A stretch of DNA of 6,797 bases, from positions 1 to 6,797 of the forward strand of contig PLEA01000308.1 of NCBI GenBank assembly GCA_003136335.1. The letters run 5' to 3'. The translations under genes were made by a program, and so were the position numbers. The DNA comes from Acidobacteriaceae bacterium. GTDB lineage: Bacteria > Acidobacteriota > Terriglobia > Terriglobales > SbA1. The notes beneath the pieces are model-generated. The model saw only the letters and a program-made list of their open reading frames with translations, was not told the DNA's origin and did not search any database. Below are positions 6,366 through 6,797 of this stretch, one piece after another (the stretch's first letter is position 1; each line of letters begins with the position of its first letter).

Positions 6366-6797
6366 TTACTGTGCAGCCTTTACATCATTCCAAATCTCGG
6401 TATACTTCGCGCGCCGCGGCACGTTCTGCCAGAAATACAGCCGCTTCTGGTAGCTGTCCACGTCGTCCAGGTGCAGCGTCTTCACCTCGTCCGGCGTCAT
6501 CAGTTGCGCCGCCTGCGGGTTCGCCGGAACATAGTGCGTCTTGTCCGTCACCAGTTTCTGCGTCTTAGCCTCTACCATGTACTCCAGAAATTTGTGCGCC
6601 AGTTCGTTGTTTTCGCTGCCGGCTGTGATCATCAAGTGATCGATCCAGCCCGTGGTATTTTCCTTGGGAATGGTTTCGCCTACCGGAAAATTCGCTTTCT
6701 TCAGATCGGCGGTGTTAAGCGGCCATCCCATCGCAATCACGATTTCGTGGCTCTCAAACAGATTCGTCAGCTCTCCGCCGGTCGCCCACATCTTGCG
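6366..6797 (-). CDS. potD: Polyamine-binding periplasmic protein PotD, C-terminal part, cut by window edge
   Basis: This is the solute-binding component that captures polyamine in the periplasm and delivers it to PotB/PotC. Only the last 143 residues are present, so the signal peptide cannot be seen. The fragment contains ESHEIVIAMGW, then TTGWIDHLMI, then AHKFLEYMVEAKTQKLVTD, VPANPQAAQLM and a C-terminal EIWNDVKAAQ. The W-x-D in GWIDHLMI (Trp at 6647-6645, Asp at 6641-6639) matches the position of W255 and D257, which bind spermidine in E. coli PotD. This supports a polyamine substrate. It is first in the operon, so the order D-A-B-C equals that of potFGHI rather than potABCD of E. coli. The promoter lies outside the window. 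Confidence 0.9.
   Translation of the reverse strand, partial: RKMWATGGELTNLFESHEIVIAMGWPLNTADLKKANFPVGETIPKENTTGWIDHLMITAGSENNELAHKFLEYMVEAKTQKLVTDKTHYVPANPQAAQLMTPDEVKTLHLDDVDSYQKRLYFWQNVPRRAKYTEIWNDVKAAQ

Overview
The window looks like chromosomal housekeeping sequence from a moderately GC-rich bacterium. My best guess is Acidobacteriota (Terriglobia-like). This is inferred from three things: a ferrochelatase of the Mycobacterium-like 'SFGGPE' type, a Gly-rich single-RRM protein, and two kinds of dispersed intergenic repeat that I recall from such genomes. No 16S or other phylogenetic marker is present, so the placement is tentative. Every gene I can support lies on the minus strand. The many plus-strand reading frames are shadows of these genes.

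Layout from left to right, which is against the direction of transcription. Positions 1-275 hold the N-terminal third of a ferrochelatase (hemH/cpfC) cut by the left edge. It has no stop codon in the window. A GC-rich palindromic repeat (about 282-340) lies just upstream of it. A complete tRNA-Arg(CCG) with encoded CCA follows at 360-436, with a plausible promoter. Next is a small RRM RNA-binding protein with an oligo-Gly/Arg tail (663-1019), with an extended -10 promoter candidate near 1133-1141. Then come a 78-residue zinc-ribbon-like protein of unknown function (1207-1443) and, overlapping it by 4 nt, the translational GTPase typA/bipA (1440-3263, TTG start with a strong ribosome binding site).

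A 258-bp intergenic gap (3264-3521) contains a CTTTGCG-type imperfect repeat. Beyond it lies a polyamine-type ABC transporter operon in transcription order potD (C-terminal part only, cut by the right edge), potA, potB, potC. The potA/potB and potB/potC junctions overlap. PotD would bind polyamine in the periplasm, PotB and PotC form the channel, and PotA supplies ATP hydrolysis.

I do not see a new defence, mobile or biosynthetic system here. The items most worth a second look are the typA-coupled zinc-ribbon ORF, the two dispersed repeats, the inverted repeat overlapping the RRM promoter candidate, and the recurring GTGA stop/start overlaps.
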